A stretch of 39,476 bases of DNA from Burkholderiaceae bacterium (GCA_029866055.1 JARXAG010000199.1:1-39476), one strand, 5' to 3'; shown: positions 30,941 through 39,476, counted from the first letter of the stretch. Numbers and translations: made by a program. Notes: generated by a model from the sequence alone, not told the origin.

Positions 30941-31375
30941 TTAGTGCAAAAGCCCTGGGGCGTCGTGTGAGTCGAGTAAGCCGGTTTGTTCGGGTGCGGC
31001 CGAGGCGTGATGCATGACCATGCGCCACCCCGTTGGACCTTTGTGATAAACGTTGGTCGCGTAGCAGTGGGCAACTTCGTTGCCCGCTTGGCTGCGCACT
31101 GTGATTTGTTCGATCAGCGAATGTACAGTGCTCATCATGCTTTGAGTGGTCACGAGTTTAGCTGGGCGTATGTGCAAAGCGCCTTGTGTCAGGATCTCTT
31201 GCCAGGACTCTTTCACCGCATGTAAACCTACCATGCGCAAACCGCCTGGGTGCACACAGATGATCTCTTCGTCGTCAGACCAGACTTGCATTAAGCGAGT
31301 CAAGTCTGCCCGCTCGAGCGCATCATAAAAAGCCAGTTCAGCTTCTTCGGGTGTTGCGAACATCACCGGCATATG
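30941..31375 (-). CDS. NTF2-like (SnoaL/DUF4440-type) protein
   Basis: TPEEAELAFYDALERADLTRLMQVWSDDEEIICVHPGG; start chosen at MPVMFATPEE (31375); ORF opens at 31444. Confidence 0.8.
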   Translation of the reverse strand, partial: HMPVMFATPEEAELAFYDALERADLTRLMQVWSDDEEIICVHPGGLRMVGLHAVKESWQEILTQGALHIRPAKLVTTQSMMSTVHSLIEQITVRSQAGNEVAHCYATNVYHKGPTGWRMVMHHASAAPEQTGLLDSHDAPGLLH

Positions 31376-31383
31376 CGAGGCCC

Positions 31384-31593
31384 TTAATGACCGTGCACAA
31401 CAGTGCCCGCAGCCAACTGATACTGCGTGCCACAGTAAGGGCAATTGACAGCGCCGGTGCGTGTTACGTCAAGAAATACGCGCGGGTGCATGCTCCAGAG
31501 GGGCGCGCGTGGACCGGGGCAATGCAGGGGCAGATCGGCAGCGCCGACTTGCACCGGAGCTTGATCTTTGCCAGAGGCAGGGGCTTGCGTCAT
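31384..31593 (-). CDS. Small zinc-finger (zf-CHCC) protein
   Basis: LHCP...HPRVFLD...CPYCGTQYQL C-H-C-C pattern; start at 31593 (MTQAPASGK). Confidence 0.85.
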   Translation of the reverse strand: MTQAPASGKDQAPVQVGAADLPLHCPGPRAPLWSMHPRVFLDVTRTGAVNCPYCGTQYQLAAGTVVHGH

Positions 31594-31658
31594 CGCGAAT
31601 CTCAAAGAAAAAATGGATGCGAACAGTGTACCAAGGGCGCGGTCTACAATAGCGGCAA

Positions 31659-32429
31659 TTGTTTCAAAGACGCAAAAAATTGTTGGATCTGTTGACGACT
31701 CCCACTTCCTTGATCTCTCTGCGCGAGCAAAAACGTGCAGGGTTTTTACTGGGCCTGCGAGCGATTGCGCCCGGTTTAGTGGCGTTGACTATCTGGGGGA
31801 TCGTCACTGGCGTTGCGATGTCGCGCTCGGGCTTGACCGACCAGACTGCGGCGGCGATGTCGCTACTGGTGTATGCGGGCTCGGCGCAATTGACCGCGTT
31901 GCCTTTGATGGCTGCTGGGGCGCCTTTATGGCTGATTTTTGCTGCGGGCATTATTGTGAATTTGCGGTTTGTGATTTTCGGTGCGGCATTGCATCCTTAT
32001 TTCAAAGATTTGTCATGGCGCAAGCGGTTGGTCATGGGGTATCTAGCTGTTGATATTGCTTTTGTCGCGTTTATGCCCCGTTTTCACGATGCGCCTCGCA
32101 AGGGCACGCTCGAGCAACACTGGTTCTTTCTTGGGGCAGTGATTCCGTCTTGGTTTCTGTGGCAAATCACGTCTTTGATCGGTATCAGCTTAGGCGCTGT
32201 CGTGCCAGATTCTTGGTCGCTCGACTTTGCTGCCACGCTAGCTTTGCTCGCCCTGATGTTGCCCTTGGCCAATACCCGACCAATCATCCTGTCTGTGTTG
32301 GCCGCAGCCGTGGTGGCCTGGGTGGCGCAGACCTTACCTTTGCGTTTAGGTCTGCTGGCGGCCGTCGTGGTGGGGATCTTGGTCGGCATGTGGGCTGAAG
32401 CCAAGCAACATCCGCGCGGGCGGGCCTGA
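31659..32429 (+). CDS. azlC: AzlC-family branched-chain amino acid exporter large subunit
   Basis: GFLLGLRAIAPGLVALTIWGIVTGVAMSRSGL; LVYAGSAQLTALPLM; followed by AzlD; start uncertain (TTG). Confidence 0.9.
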   Translation: MFQRRKKLLDLLTTPTSLISLREQKRAGFLLGLRAIAPGLVALTIWGIVTGVAMSRSGLTDQTAAAMSLLVYAGSAQLTALPLMAAGAPLWLIFAAGIIVNLRFVIFGAALHPYFKDLSWRKRLVMGYLAVDIAFVAFMPRFHDAPRKGTLEQHWFFLGAVIPSWFLWQITSLIGISLGAVVPDSWSLDFAATLALLALMLPLANTRPIILSVLAAAVVAWVAQTLPLRLGLLAAVVVGILVGMWAEAKQHPRGRA

Positions 32430-32761
32430 TGGGTGACACGCTCTATCTGTACTCAGCGATCTTGCTGCTCGCCTTGTGCGTGGTGATCTGTCGAACCGGT
32501 TATCTGGTGTTTGGTCATTATTTTCCGCTACCACCCAAATTGCGCAGCGCGCTACGCTATGCGCCGCTCGCGGCACTGGTGGCAATCATTGTTCCTGATG
32601 TACTACCTTGGACTGTGCAGACCGGGCCTCAGTTTGACCTCAAGTTTTTGGCCGCGGGCGTGTCGATCTTGGTGTTTTTATTCACTCGTAATGGCTTACT
32701 CGTGATTTTGTCTGGGATGCTGACTTTATGGTCGCTGCGCGGATTATTACTGTTGTTTTAG
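32429..32761 (+). CDS. azlD: AzlD-family branched-chain amino acid exporter small subunit
   Basis: 110 aa membrane protein immediately after azlC; RSALRYAPLAALVAIIVPDVL. Confidence 0.88.
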   Translation: MGDTLYLYSAILLLALCVVICRTGYLVFGHYFPLPPKLRSALRYAPLAALVAIIVPDVLPWTVQTGPQFDLKFLAAGVSILVFLFTRNGLLVILSGMLTLWSLRGLLLLF

Positions 32762-32859
32762 GGTCGCAAAGAGTCGTAGATTAGAGGGTTAGCTAAGGGG
32801 AATCCCGAACTGAAGTGCTCGACTGGAGTACACTAACAGGCGTTTCCTTAAATAATTCA

Positions 32860-32886
32860 ATGACTTCAATCATACAAACTACTTGA
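32860..32886 (+). other. Short upstream ORF (MTSIIQTT*) whose stop overlaps the rhlE-like start codon
   Basis: ATG at 32860, in-frame TGA at 32884-32886; TTG start of the helicase ORF at 32883. Confidence 0.45.
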
Positions 32887-34394
32887 CCTCTACTACACAA
32901 CCAACCGATACACCTGTCGCAGCAATCCCCACTTTTTCTGAAATTGGATTGCATCCAGCGCTGTTACAAGCCGTGCTTGATACCGGCTACACGATACCCA
33001 CTCCGATTCAGGCGCAAGCAGTTCCGCTTGCGATGGCCGGGCAAGATGTCATGGGCGCCGCCCAAACAGGCACAGGCAAAACTGCTGCGTTTACGTTGCC
33101 GATTTTGCATCGTCTGATGGCCTTTGCCAACAGCAGCGCTTCGCCTGCCCGCCATCCTGTGCGAGCTTTGATTTTGACGCCCACTCGCGAGCTTGCAGAT
33201 CAGGTTGCTGACAGTGTGAAGCGCTACGGCAAGCTCACGCCGCTGCGTTCGACGGTGGTATTTGGCGGGGTGGATATTAATCCGCAAAAAGAGGCCTTGC
33301 GTAATGGTTGCGAAGTGTTGATCGCGACGCCTGGGCGTCTGCTTGATCACGTTGAGCAGCGCAATGTCAATCTCAGTCAGGTCGGCATTTTGGTCTTGGA
33401 CGAGGCCGATCGAATGCTTGACATGGGTTTTTTGCCTGATCTCGAGCGAATCATTCGTCTGTTGCCCACTCCTCGGCAAACTTTGCTGTTCTCGGCCACG
33501 TTTAGCAACGATATTCGCAAACTTGGTCGCACCTATTTAAATAGCCCAATTGAAATTGAAGTGGCAGGTCGCAATGCCACCGCCGACACTGTCACGCAAA
33601 TTGCGTACGCCATGTCGGGCGATGCTAAACGGGCAGCCGTGGTGCATTTGGTGAAATCGCGCGGCCTGAAGCAAGTGATCGTGTTTTCAAACACCAAAAT
33701 TGGTACTGGTCGCTTAGCGCGTCAACTCGAGCTCGACGGCGTACGTGCCGAATCGATTCATGGCGACAAAACACAAGCCGATCGAATGAAGGCGCTTGAG
33801 GCCTTTAAGGCGGGTGAACTCGAAGTGTTGGTCGCTACCGACGTGGCTGCGCGTGGCCTCGATGTGGCGGGTGTACCTTGTGTCATTAATTACGATTTGC
33901 CGCATAGTGCCGAAGATTACGTTCATCGCATTGGCCGCACAGGTCGCGCGGGGGCGTTGGGCGAAGCGATCTCATTGTTTGCTCCGTCCGAAGAAAAATA
34001 TCTACTCGATATTGAAAAGCTCATTAAAAGTTCGATTGTGCGTGGCACGCTCGAGATCCCGGGCGAGTTACTAGCTCGGGGTTCTTCACGCGACGAGCCG
34101 CGTACCGGTCGTTCGAGTTTTGGTTCAGAGCGTAGCTCTGGCGCCTCAAGCTCAGAGCGTAGCTCAAGCGGGCGCAGCTCTCAAAGTGATCGCGCAGAGC
34201 GCGGTGCGCGCCCCAGTCGCTACAGTGCGCCAGCCAAGCCTCTTGATGATTTCTTTACAAAACCGTATCAGCCTTCGGCCGCCTCGTTGGCTGCCGCTGC
34301 ACAGGCACCCGCGACGTCTTTGAAAAAGCATTCGTTGTTAACGAAGCGCCCGGTGGGTTTGCTGCTCGGTGCTGCGCAAAAAAAGCCTGATTAA
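32883..34394 (+). CDS. rhlE: DEAD-box RNA helicase, RhlE type
   Basis: AQTGTGKTAAF, PTRELA, VLDEADRMLDMGF, SATF, HRIGRTGRAG; Ser/Arg-rich C-terminal tail; TTG start. Confidence 0.93.
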   Translation: MTSTTQPTDTPVAAIPTFSEIGLHPALLQAVLDTGYTIPTPIQAQAVPLAMAGQDVMGAAQTGTGKTAAFTLPILHRLMAFANSSASPARHPVRALILTPTRELADQVADSVKRYGKLTPLRSTVVFGGVDINPQKEALRNGCEVLIATPGRLLDHVEQRNVNLSQVGILVLDEADRMLDMGFLPDLERIIRLLPTPRQTLLFSATFSNDIRKLGRTYLNSPIEIEVAGRNATADTVTQIAYAMSGDAKRAAVVHLVKSRGLKQVIVFSNTKIGTGRLARQLELDGVRAESIHGDKTQADRMKALEAFKAGELEVLVATDVAARGLDVAGVPCVINYDLPHSAEDYVHRIGRTGRAGALGEAISLFAPSEEKYLLDIEKLIKSSIVRGTLEIPGELLARGSSRDEPRTGRSSFGSERSSGASSSERSSSGRSSQSDRAERGARPSRYSAPAKPLDDFFTKPYQPSAASLAAAAQAPATSLKKHSLLTKRPVGLLLGAAQKKPD

Positions 34395-34447
34395 GCGCTA
34401 GCTTGAAGATTGGTTGAACGAAGCGATAGTTAAGCGCCAGTTTGAAG
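34391..34447. repeat. Imperfect 18-bp direct repeat at the rhlE 3' end
   Basis: ttaagcgctagcttgaag (34391-34408, contains stop TAA) and ttaagcgccagtttgaag (34430-34447), 2 mismatches. Confidence 0.75.
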
Positions 34448-34467
34448 GCTAAGCGTCAACGCTGAAA

Positions 34468-34854
34468 TTAGGTTTTTTGACTAAGTGTTTTTAACTGCTC
34501 AATCAAGTCTTCGGGCAAGCTTGTGCTTTGCGGCCGACCTGGCGCGTGCATGGTCTCAATCAAGCGGTTTAGGTGCTCGATATGAGGCAGCAAGGTCCCC
34601 ATAAAACGAATCTGAGCCTCTTGCACAATTGCGATCGTCGGAAAATTCTCAACATCTTCATCACCCAGCAGTTCGGGATAATCCTCAATGTCTGCCCAGA
34701 TGAAACAAACGTCGGGATGTTGTTGGCCGAGCGCTTCGAATTTTGGTTGGTAGGCTTTGCAGGCATCGCACCAGGCCGCACAAAAACACAAGACGATAGT
34801 GAGCTCTGGCCGCTCAAGGGCTTGGGCAAGTGTTGGCGAGTTTGGAAGAAACAC
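34468..34854 (-). CDS. Thioredoxin-family protein
   Basis: VLCFCAAWCDACKAYQPKFEALGQ; NFPTIAIV. Confidence 0.9.
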   Translation of the reverse strand: MFLPNSPTLAQALERPELTIVLCFCAAWCDACKAYQPKFEALGQQHPDVCFIWADIEDYPELLGDEDVENFPTIAIVQEAQIRFMGTLLPHIEHLNRLIETMHAPGRPQSTSLPEDLIEQLKTLSQKT

Positions 34855-34972
34855 GTTTTCGGCAGCGCAAAGGATCAGGTTTGTCTATGATAGCCTCGTT
34901 TGTGTGCCTGATTAGGGTCGCCGGCCCAGTGCGGCTGCCCATTGCACCATCTGTCTCTCGGAGAATTTCACG

Positions 34973-35770
34973 TTGAATCCAACCCAAACAACCCAACAAC
35001 CCCCAGCCACGCAGCAATCGTTCGGCTTACAAGGGGTAGGTCAGGCATTTGGTCGCGCACTGGCTTCGCAATGCCACCCTCGCATGTTGTTCGCCATGTT
35101 GATGCCGTTTTTGATTGTGCTGGGGGCTGTGATTGTGCTGGTCTCAGTGGCACTTGGTCCACTCACTGCTTGGTTGAACCAGCAAGTGACGGATTCTAGT
35201 CTGCTGATTGACGCAAATGAATGGCTCGTGTCGCTCGGTTTGTTTTCGTTATTGTCGGTCAAGGCTTGGTTGCTTAGCCTCACTGCCCTCTTGCTGCTGT
35301 TGCCCGCTTCGGGGATTCTGGGCCTGGCCGTTGCTGCTGTGTTTGTGATGCCCTTAGTGGTGTCCCATTTGTCGCGCCACCGCTATGCCGATGTGGCCAA
35401 GCAGGGTGAATATGGCTTTGTCGTCAGCTTCTGGAACGCACTATGGGTGAGTGTGGTCTTTATGTTGGGCTGGGTATTAACGCTGCCCTTTTGGTTGTTT
35501 CCACCTCTGGGCTTATTGGTGTCGCTTTTGTGGTGGACTTTTGCCTTTTCTCGCATGATGCGGCTTGACTCGATTGTCGAGCACGCCAGCGCGGCCGAGC
35601 GAAAAATTCTGTTGGCACGTCACGGCACTGGGTTTTGGGTGATTGGCTTGTTCTGTGCGTGTTTGAATTTATTCCCGCCGGCTTGGGTGTTTCTGCCAGT
35701 CTTCTCGGGCCTGGTCTACACACACTACGGACTAGCAAGCTTGCGCCAGCTGCGTAGCGAAATGCACTAA
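34973..35770 (+). CDS. EI24-domain (CysZ-like) membrane protein
   Basis: GVGQAFGRALASQCHPRMLFAMLMPFLIVLGAVIVL; multiple TMs; TTG start after cggaga. Confidence 0.8.
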   Translation: MNPTQTTQQPPATQQSFGLQGVGQAFGRALASQCHPRMLFAMLMPFLIVLGAVIVLVSVALGPLTAWLNQQVTDSSLLIDANEWLVSLGLFSLLSVKAWLLSLTALLLLLPASGILGLAVAAVFVMPLVVSHLSRHRYADVAKQGEYGFVVSFWNALWVSVVFMLGWVLTLPFWLFPPLGLLVSLLWWTFAFSRMMRLDSIVEHASAAERKILLARHGTGFWVIGLFCACLNLFPPAWVFLPVFSGLVYTHYGLASLRQLRSEMH

Positions 35771-35874
35771 ATGTTTGAGGCTGACCCGCCATAAGTCGAC
35801 CAAGGCCTTCGCATTTGTGCTGAAATGTCGACTATTCTCAAATTTGATTGACTTCAATTTTTACTGGAAACATC

Positions 35875-36690
35875 ATGTCTGCTTCTCAAGACACCGCGCG
35901 GTTTGGGTTGATTATCGTTGGTGACGAAATTCTGTCAGGTCGCCGGCAAGACAAGCATATGTCTAAGGTGATCGAATTATTGAGCGCGCGTGGTTTGCAG
36001 TTGTCGTGGGTCGAAGTCTTGTCTGATGATCGTGCCTTGCTGACCGCGGCCCTTGAGCGCAGCTTTGCGTCGGGCGATATCGTGTTTAGCTGTGGTGGGA
36101 TCGGCGCCACGCCCGATGACCATACTCGTCAGGCGGCTGCCGCCGCGCTGAAATTGCCTTTGGCTTTACACCCCTTTGCCGCTGAGCAGATTGGCCTGCG
36201 AGTGGCCGAAACTGCCGCCAAGGGCGGGGGCAATCCGGATATCAATGCTCCTGAAAATCAGCAGCGCTTGCAGATGGGCTATTTTCCGCAAGGTTGCGAG
36301 GCGGTGGTCAATCCGTTTAATCGGATCCCTGGGTTTTTCATTCAAAACCATACCTTTGTGCCAGGGTTTCCGGTGATGGCCTGGCCGATGCTTGAGGCGA
36401 CGCTTGATAGCCGCTATGCGCACTTACATCACAAAAACCAGCAGGTCGAACATTCATTCTTGGTCTATGGCATGCCCGAATCGCGGATCACGCCTGCACT
36501 CGAAGCACTCGAGCAAAAGTGGCCAGGTGTGCGCGCGTTTAGTTTGCCTTCTGTGGGTGAGGGTGGCGGGGTACCCCACATTGAGTTGGGTGTAAAGGGT
36601 GACCCTGAGCCGGCTGCCTTAGCGCTTGAATTTTTAAGGGCTGAAGCGCTACGGTTGGGGGCGCGTTACGAGCCGGGTGTGGCTAAGTAA
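35875..36690 (+). CDS. Competence/damage-inducible CinA-like, molybdopterin-binding domain protein
   Basis: FGLIIVGDEILSGRRQDKH; FSCGGIGATPDDHTRQAAA; start ATG 35875 or 35848. Confidence 0.92.
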   Translation: MSASQDTARFGLIIVGDEILSGRRQDKHMSKVIELLSARGLQLSWVEVLSDDRALLTAALERSFASGDIVFSCGGIGATPDDHTRQAAAAALKLPLALHPFAAEQIGLRVAETAAKGGGNPDINAPENQQRLQMGYFPQGCEAVVNPFNRIPGFFIQNHTFVPGFPVMAWPMLEATLDSRYAHLHHKNQQVEHSFLVYGMPESRITPALEALEQKWPGVRAFSLPSVGEGGGVPHIELGVKGDPEPAALALEFLRAEALRLGARYEPGVAK

Positions 36691-36699
36691 GTCAGGGCC

Positions 36700-38424
36700 T
36701 TAGCCTTGCCGTAACTTTTTTAGCGCAAGCTCTCTGAGTTTGACGCGCTGAAATTTTTGTCCGTTGGCACTGGCTGTTGTTGGAAACTCGTCAACAAACC
36801 AAAGGTGTGCGGGGATCTTAAAAGCAGCGAGTGTTTTTGCGACACCCTTGAGGGTTGCACTCGTATCGGGTGGGCATTGCTTATTTTTTGCGATCGCGAA
36901 GGCCACGGCACGCGGCTGACCGTTGATCTCGACACCCACCACTTGAGCGCTTTCAATGTCGGGTTGTGCGGCTAAAACATCTTCGATTTCAGTCGGGTCT
37001 ACTAAAAAGCCCCCTAGTCGCATCGTGTCACCCATCCGCGATTGGTATACAAAACTACCATCACCGCGCAGGTAGCCTAGATCACCCGTTTTGAAGTAGC
37101 CATCTTCGGTAAACGCTTGAGCAGTGGCCTCGGGGTTATTGAAATAGCCTTTGAATAAAGTGGGTGCCTTGATCTCGAGTTCGCCCGACAGCCCCGCGGC
37201 GCAGAGTTCTAGCGTATCAGGGTCGCGTACTCGCACTGACGTGCGCGCGCCGGCCGCTGGTGTGCCTCCGCCTAGCACGCGCTCTTCGAGCGGTAGCTCA
37301 GGGTGCTGTGCTGAAAACAATGAATGCACTTCGCTCGAGCCATAAAGGCCTCGCATCGGAAACCCTCGCGGGATTAACTCTTGGGCGAGTTCAATGAAGC
37401 GTGCACTAAAGGCCGCAAAACCAAACAGCTTGAGCGAGGTAAAGGCGATGGGCTCTGGGTTTTGTTCTGCAAAGCGACGCAGCATTTCGTCGCTACCAAA
37501 AATATGTGTGATCTGGTGCTGCTTGATTAACTGACTAGCCGAAGCAACGTCAAAAAAATCCATCAACACGACGGGCATTCTTGCTGCAATAGCAGCCAAC
37601 GCGCTATCTAGCCCGTACACGCCACAGAGCGGCAGAGCGGTCAGTAACGCATCACCGGGTGCGCCGAACTGATAGCCTGTCGCGATGTGTCGTACGTGCT
37701 CGCTGAGAGTCTTTTGCGTGTGTACGACAAGCTTTGGGCCTTTCGTGGTGCCCGAGGTTGTGAAAAAAATAACGGGCAGGTCTTCAAGCGTTGAGGATTG
37801 AGTATGGTCTGAATTTGGTTCTGGTTGTGCAAACGCGTGGGTATCGGGCTGCGTCTGTTCGAAAGAATCAACCGTTGTGCGTTGCTGTGATGCGTCGCTG
37901 AACGCTTTGGGCGGATCACTCGAAGATCTAGCCGACGGTTTTGCGAGCGTGGGCAAAAAGCGTACAACCGGTCGGCCCAACAGAGTCGGGGGCGTGTTGT
38001 CATCTGCATCGACCATCATGATCGTCTTGAGATGCGTCAAATTACTTGCATCAACACCTTTAATCACCTCGGCAAAATCAATTTTTCGAAAATTGAGTTG
38101 CAAGATTAAAAATTGAGCATGCGAATTTGCCAAGATGTAGTGCACTTCGTGGCTGCGGTATTTTGTATTGACGGCAACCAGTGTGGCACCCAAACGCGCA
38201 AGCGCAAAAAAGATAGCAAGCCATTCAACGCGGTTGATGAGCCAAACGGCAACGTGATCGCCTCGCTTAACGCCTTGTTGACCGAGCCATGTTTCAGTGT
38301 CTTGTACGAGTTGTTCAAACTGCCAATACGAAATGTGCTGACCCTCTTGGATCAGCATGGTCGCATTGGGTGCTTCAAGGAGGTGATGCTCATAGACCGA
38401 GCGCAAGGTATAAGAATGCGTCAT
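36700..38424 (-). CDS. Benzoate-CoA-ligase-like AMP-binding protein with low-complexity insertion
   Basis: FFTTSGTTKGPKLVVHT; LFKGYFNNPEATAQAFTEDGYFKTGDLGYL; SRMGDTMRLGGFLVDPTEIEDVL. Confidence 0.88.
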   Translation of the reverse strand: MTHSYTLRSVYEHHLLEAPNATMLIQEGQHISYWQFEQLVQDTETWLGQQGVKRGDHVAVWLINRVEWLAIFFALARLGATLVAVNTKYRSHEVHYILANSHAQFLILQLNFRKIDFAEVIKGVDASNLTHLKTIMMVDADDNTPPTLLGRPVVRFLPTLAKPSARSSSDPPKAFSDASQQRTTVDSFEQTQPDTHAFAQPEPNSDHTQSSTLEDLPVIFFTTSGTTKGPKLVVHTQKTLSEHVRHIATGYQFGAPGDALLTALPLCGVYGLDSALAAIAARMPVVLMDFFDVASASQLIKQHQITHIFGSDEMLRRFAEQNPEPIAFTSLKLFGFAAFSARFIELAQELIPRGFPMRGLYGSSEVHSLFSAQHPELPLEERVLGGGTPAAGARTSVRVRDPDTLELCAAGLSGELEIKAPTLFKGYFNNPEATAQAFTEDGYFKTGDLGYLRGDGSFVYQSRMGDTMRLGGFLVDPTEIEDVLAAQPDIESAQVVGVEINGQPRAVAFAIAKNKQCPPDTSATLKGVAKTLAAFKIPAHLWFVDEFPTTASANGQKFQRVKLRELALKKLRQG

Positions 38425-38505
38425 GTCAATAAAGGCTCTGCTGCAAGGCGCTCAGTTGCGACAGATGAATAGCGATCTTTGTGCAACATGGCCAGCCAAA
38501 AAGTA

Positions 38506-39222
38506 TTAATAAAGTTCCATCAGATCAGCATTATTGCTAAAGGCCTCGGGTGTGCCTTCACGAATCAATTGTCCCGATTTCATGACGATGACACGATCTG
38601 AAATTTTGAGTGCTTCGCGGATATTTTGTTCGACGATCAAGATCGACATCTTGCGTTCTTGTTGGAGGGCGCGTAAGGGACCCGCCAAATCTTGAAAAAG
38701 TTTTGGCGCTAAGCCAATCGAAGGCTCGTCGAGCAAGAGGCAGCGAGGCTGGCCAAGCAAGGCACGGCCTAAAGACACCATTTGTTGCTGGCCGCCCGAC
38801 AGAGTGCCTGCGCGCTGCATATAAAACTTTTTGATCATCGGGAGCACGCTCATCACCCACTCAAGCCGTGCAGCCTGCTCGCCTGCGGGGATGCCGTTCG
38901 CCCAAAAGCCCAGCCGCATGATTTCGGCAACGGTTAAGCCTGGAAAGACGCCTCGACCTTCGGGCACCATCGCGATACTTGCTGCGTTCATGCCACGCGG
39001 ATCGGGCTTAGCAATCGTGTTGCCTTCAAGGGTAATCGTGCCTTCGGCAAGCGGAACAAGGCCAAACAAGGCCTTCAATAACGTCGACTTACCGGCGCCA
39101 TTGTGCCCGATCAGGCAGAGCACTTCGTTGTAGCCAAGGCTCACATTAAAGTTTTCAAGCACAGGCCTGCCGCCATAACCAACGCGCAGGTTCTTGGCTT
39201 CAAGAAAATTAGCCGCGGTCAT
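38506..39222 (-). CDS. livF: Branched-chain amino acid-type ABC transporter ATP-binding protein LivF
   Basis: GHNGAGKSTLLKALFG; TLSGGQQQMVSLGRALLGQPRCLLLDEPSIGLAPKLFQDL. Confidence 0.93.
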   Translation of the reverse strand: MTAANFLEAKNLRVGYGGRPVLENFNVSLGYNEVLCLIGHNGAGKSTLLKALFGLVPLAEGTITLEGNTIAKPDPRGMNAASIAMVPEGRGVFPGLTVAEIMRLGFWANGIPAGEQAARLEWVMSVLPMIKKFYMQRAGTLSGGQQQMVSLGRALLGQPRCLLLDEPSIGLAPKLFQDLAGPLRALQQERKMSILIVEQNIREALKISDRVIVMKSGQLIREGTPEAFSNNADLMELY

Positions 39223-39476
39223 GCGCGCTCTCCAAAGTAGATGGCTGCCAGGTGCGGATCTTTTAAGATGTCTTCTGAACTGCCTTGAGCAAGGAGTTTG
39301 CCTTGATCTAAAAACGCGACGCGATCCGAAAGTTTGATCACGATGTCAAGGTTGTGTTCAATAATGCAGATTGTGATTCCACGCTTGGCATAATCGCGTA
39401 ACAAGGTCACGAAGCGATCAAAAGAGCGAGGATCTAAGCCTGAGGCGGGCTCGTCAAGAAGCCAGAGCTTCGCTTC
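39219..39476 (-). CDS. livG: ABC transporter ATP-binding protein LivG, C-terminal part (truncated by window edge)
   Basis: Reading upstream of the listed ORF to the window end gives EAKLWLLDEPASGLDPRSFDRFVTLLRDYAKRG...; 4-bp overlap with livF. Confidence 0.88.
   Translation of the reverse strand, partial: EAKLWLLDEPASGLDPRSFDRFVTLLRDYAKRGITICIIEHNLDIVIKLSDRVAFLDQGKLLAQGSSEDILKDPHLAAIYFGERA

Noticed and set aside
31568-32053. 161-aa plus-strand ORF overlapping azlC in another frame
   Set aside because: The azlC frame has clear family motifs; this one has none
36681-36705. ggctaag/cttagcc inverted repeat between the cinA-like gene and the CoA ligase
   Set aside because: 7-bp arms made largely of the two opposing stop regions; could be chance, so not called as a terminator
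236-38424. Possibility that the two CoA ligases (236-1759 and 36700-38424) are recent duplicates
   Set aside because: Their motifs differ clearly (TSGTTGVPKG versus TSGTTKGPK) and they look like different subfamilies
1-39476. Search by eye for CRISPR arrays, tRNAs, rRNAs, IS elements, prophage or toxin-antitoxin modules
   Set aside because: No regularly spaced repeats, tRNA signatures, transposase or integrase motifs were seen; an automated scan would be needed to exclude weak cases

Overview
The window is a gene-dense, roughly 39.5 kb stretch of what looks like a betaproteobacterial (Burkholderiales-type) chromosome. I infer this from gene content and order; no search was run. I saw no convincing tRNA, rRNA, CRISPR array, transposase or prophage. 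Most genes are housekeeping: minCDE, glnS, recQ, ruvB, ruvA, ruvC, purH, fis, dusB, a ubiH-like monooxygenase, pepP, galU, an M48/BepA-like protease, an rhlE-type helicase, azlCD, a cinA-type protein and livFG. There are also two CoA ligases, a Bug/TctC-type binding protein with an SDR epimerase, and an EnvZ/OmpR-like two-component pair. The most interesting element is a cydAB-like pair at 6990-9352. Its CydA-like subunit keeps the fold pattern and the N-terminal His, but by manual alignment it has lost almost every canonical haem and quinol residue of cytochrome bd: the H186, M393, E445, E99, E107, K252 and E257 equivalents. Other observations are a ruvA-ruvB pair split by a four-gene insert, a TM2 gene breaking a pepP-ubiH arrangement, several short tandem duplications at gene ends, a uORF overlapping the rhlE start codon, and a compound inverted repeat between recQ and ruvB.
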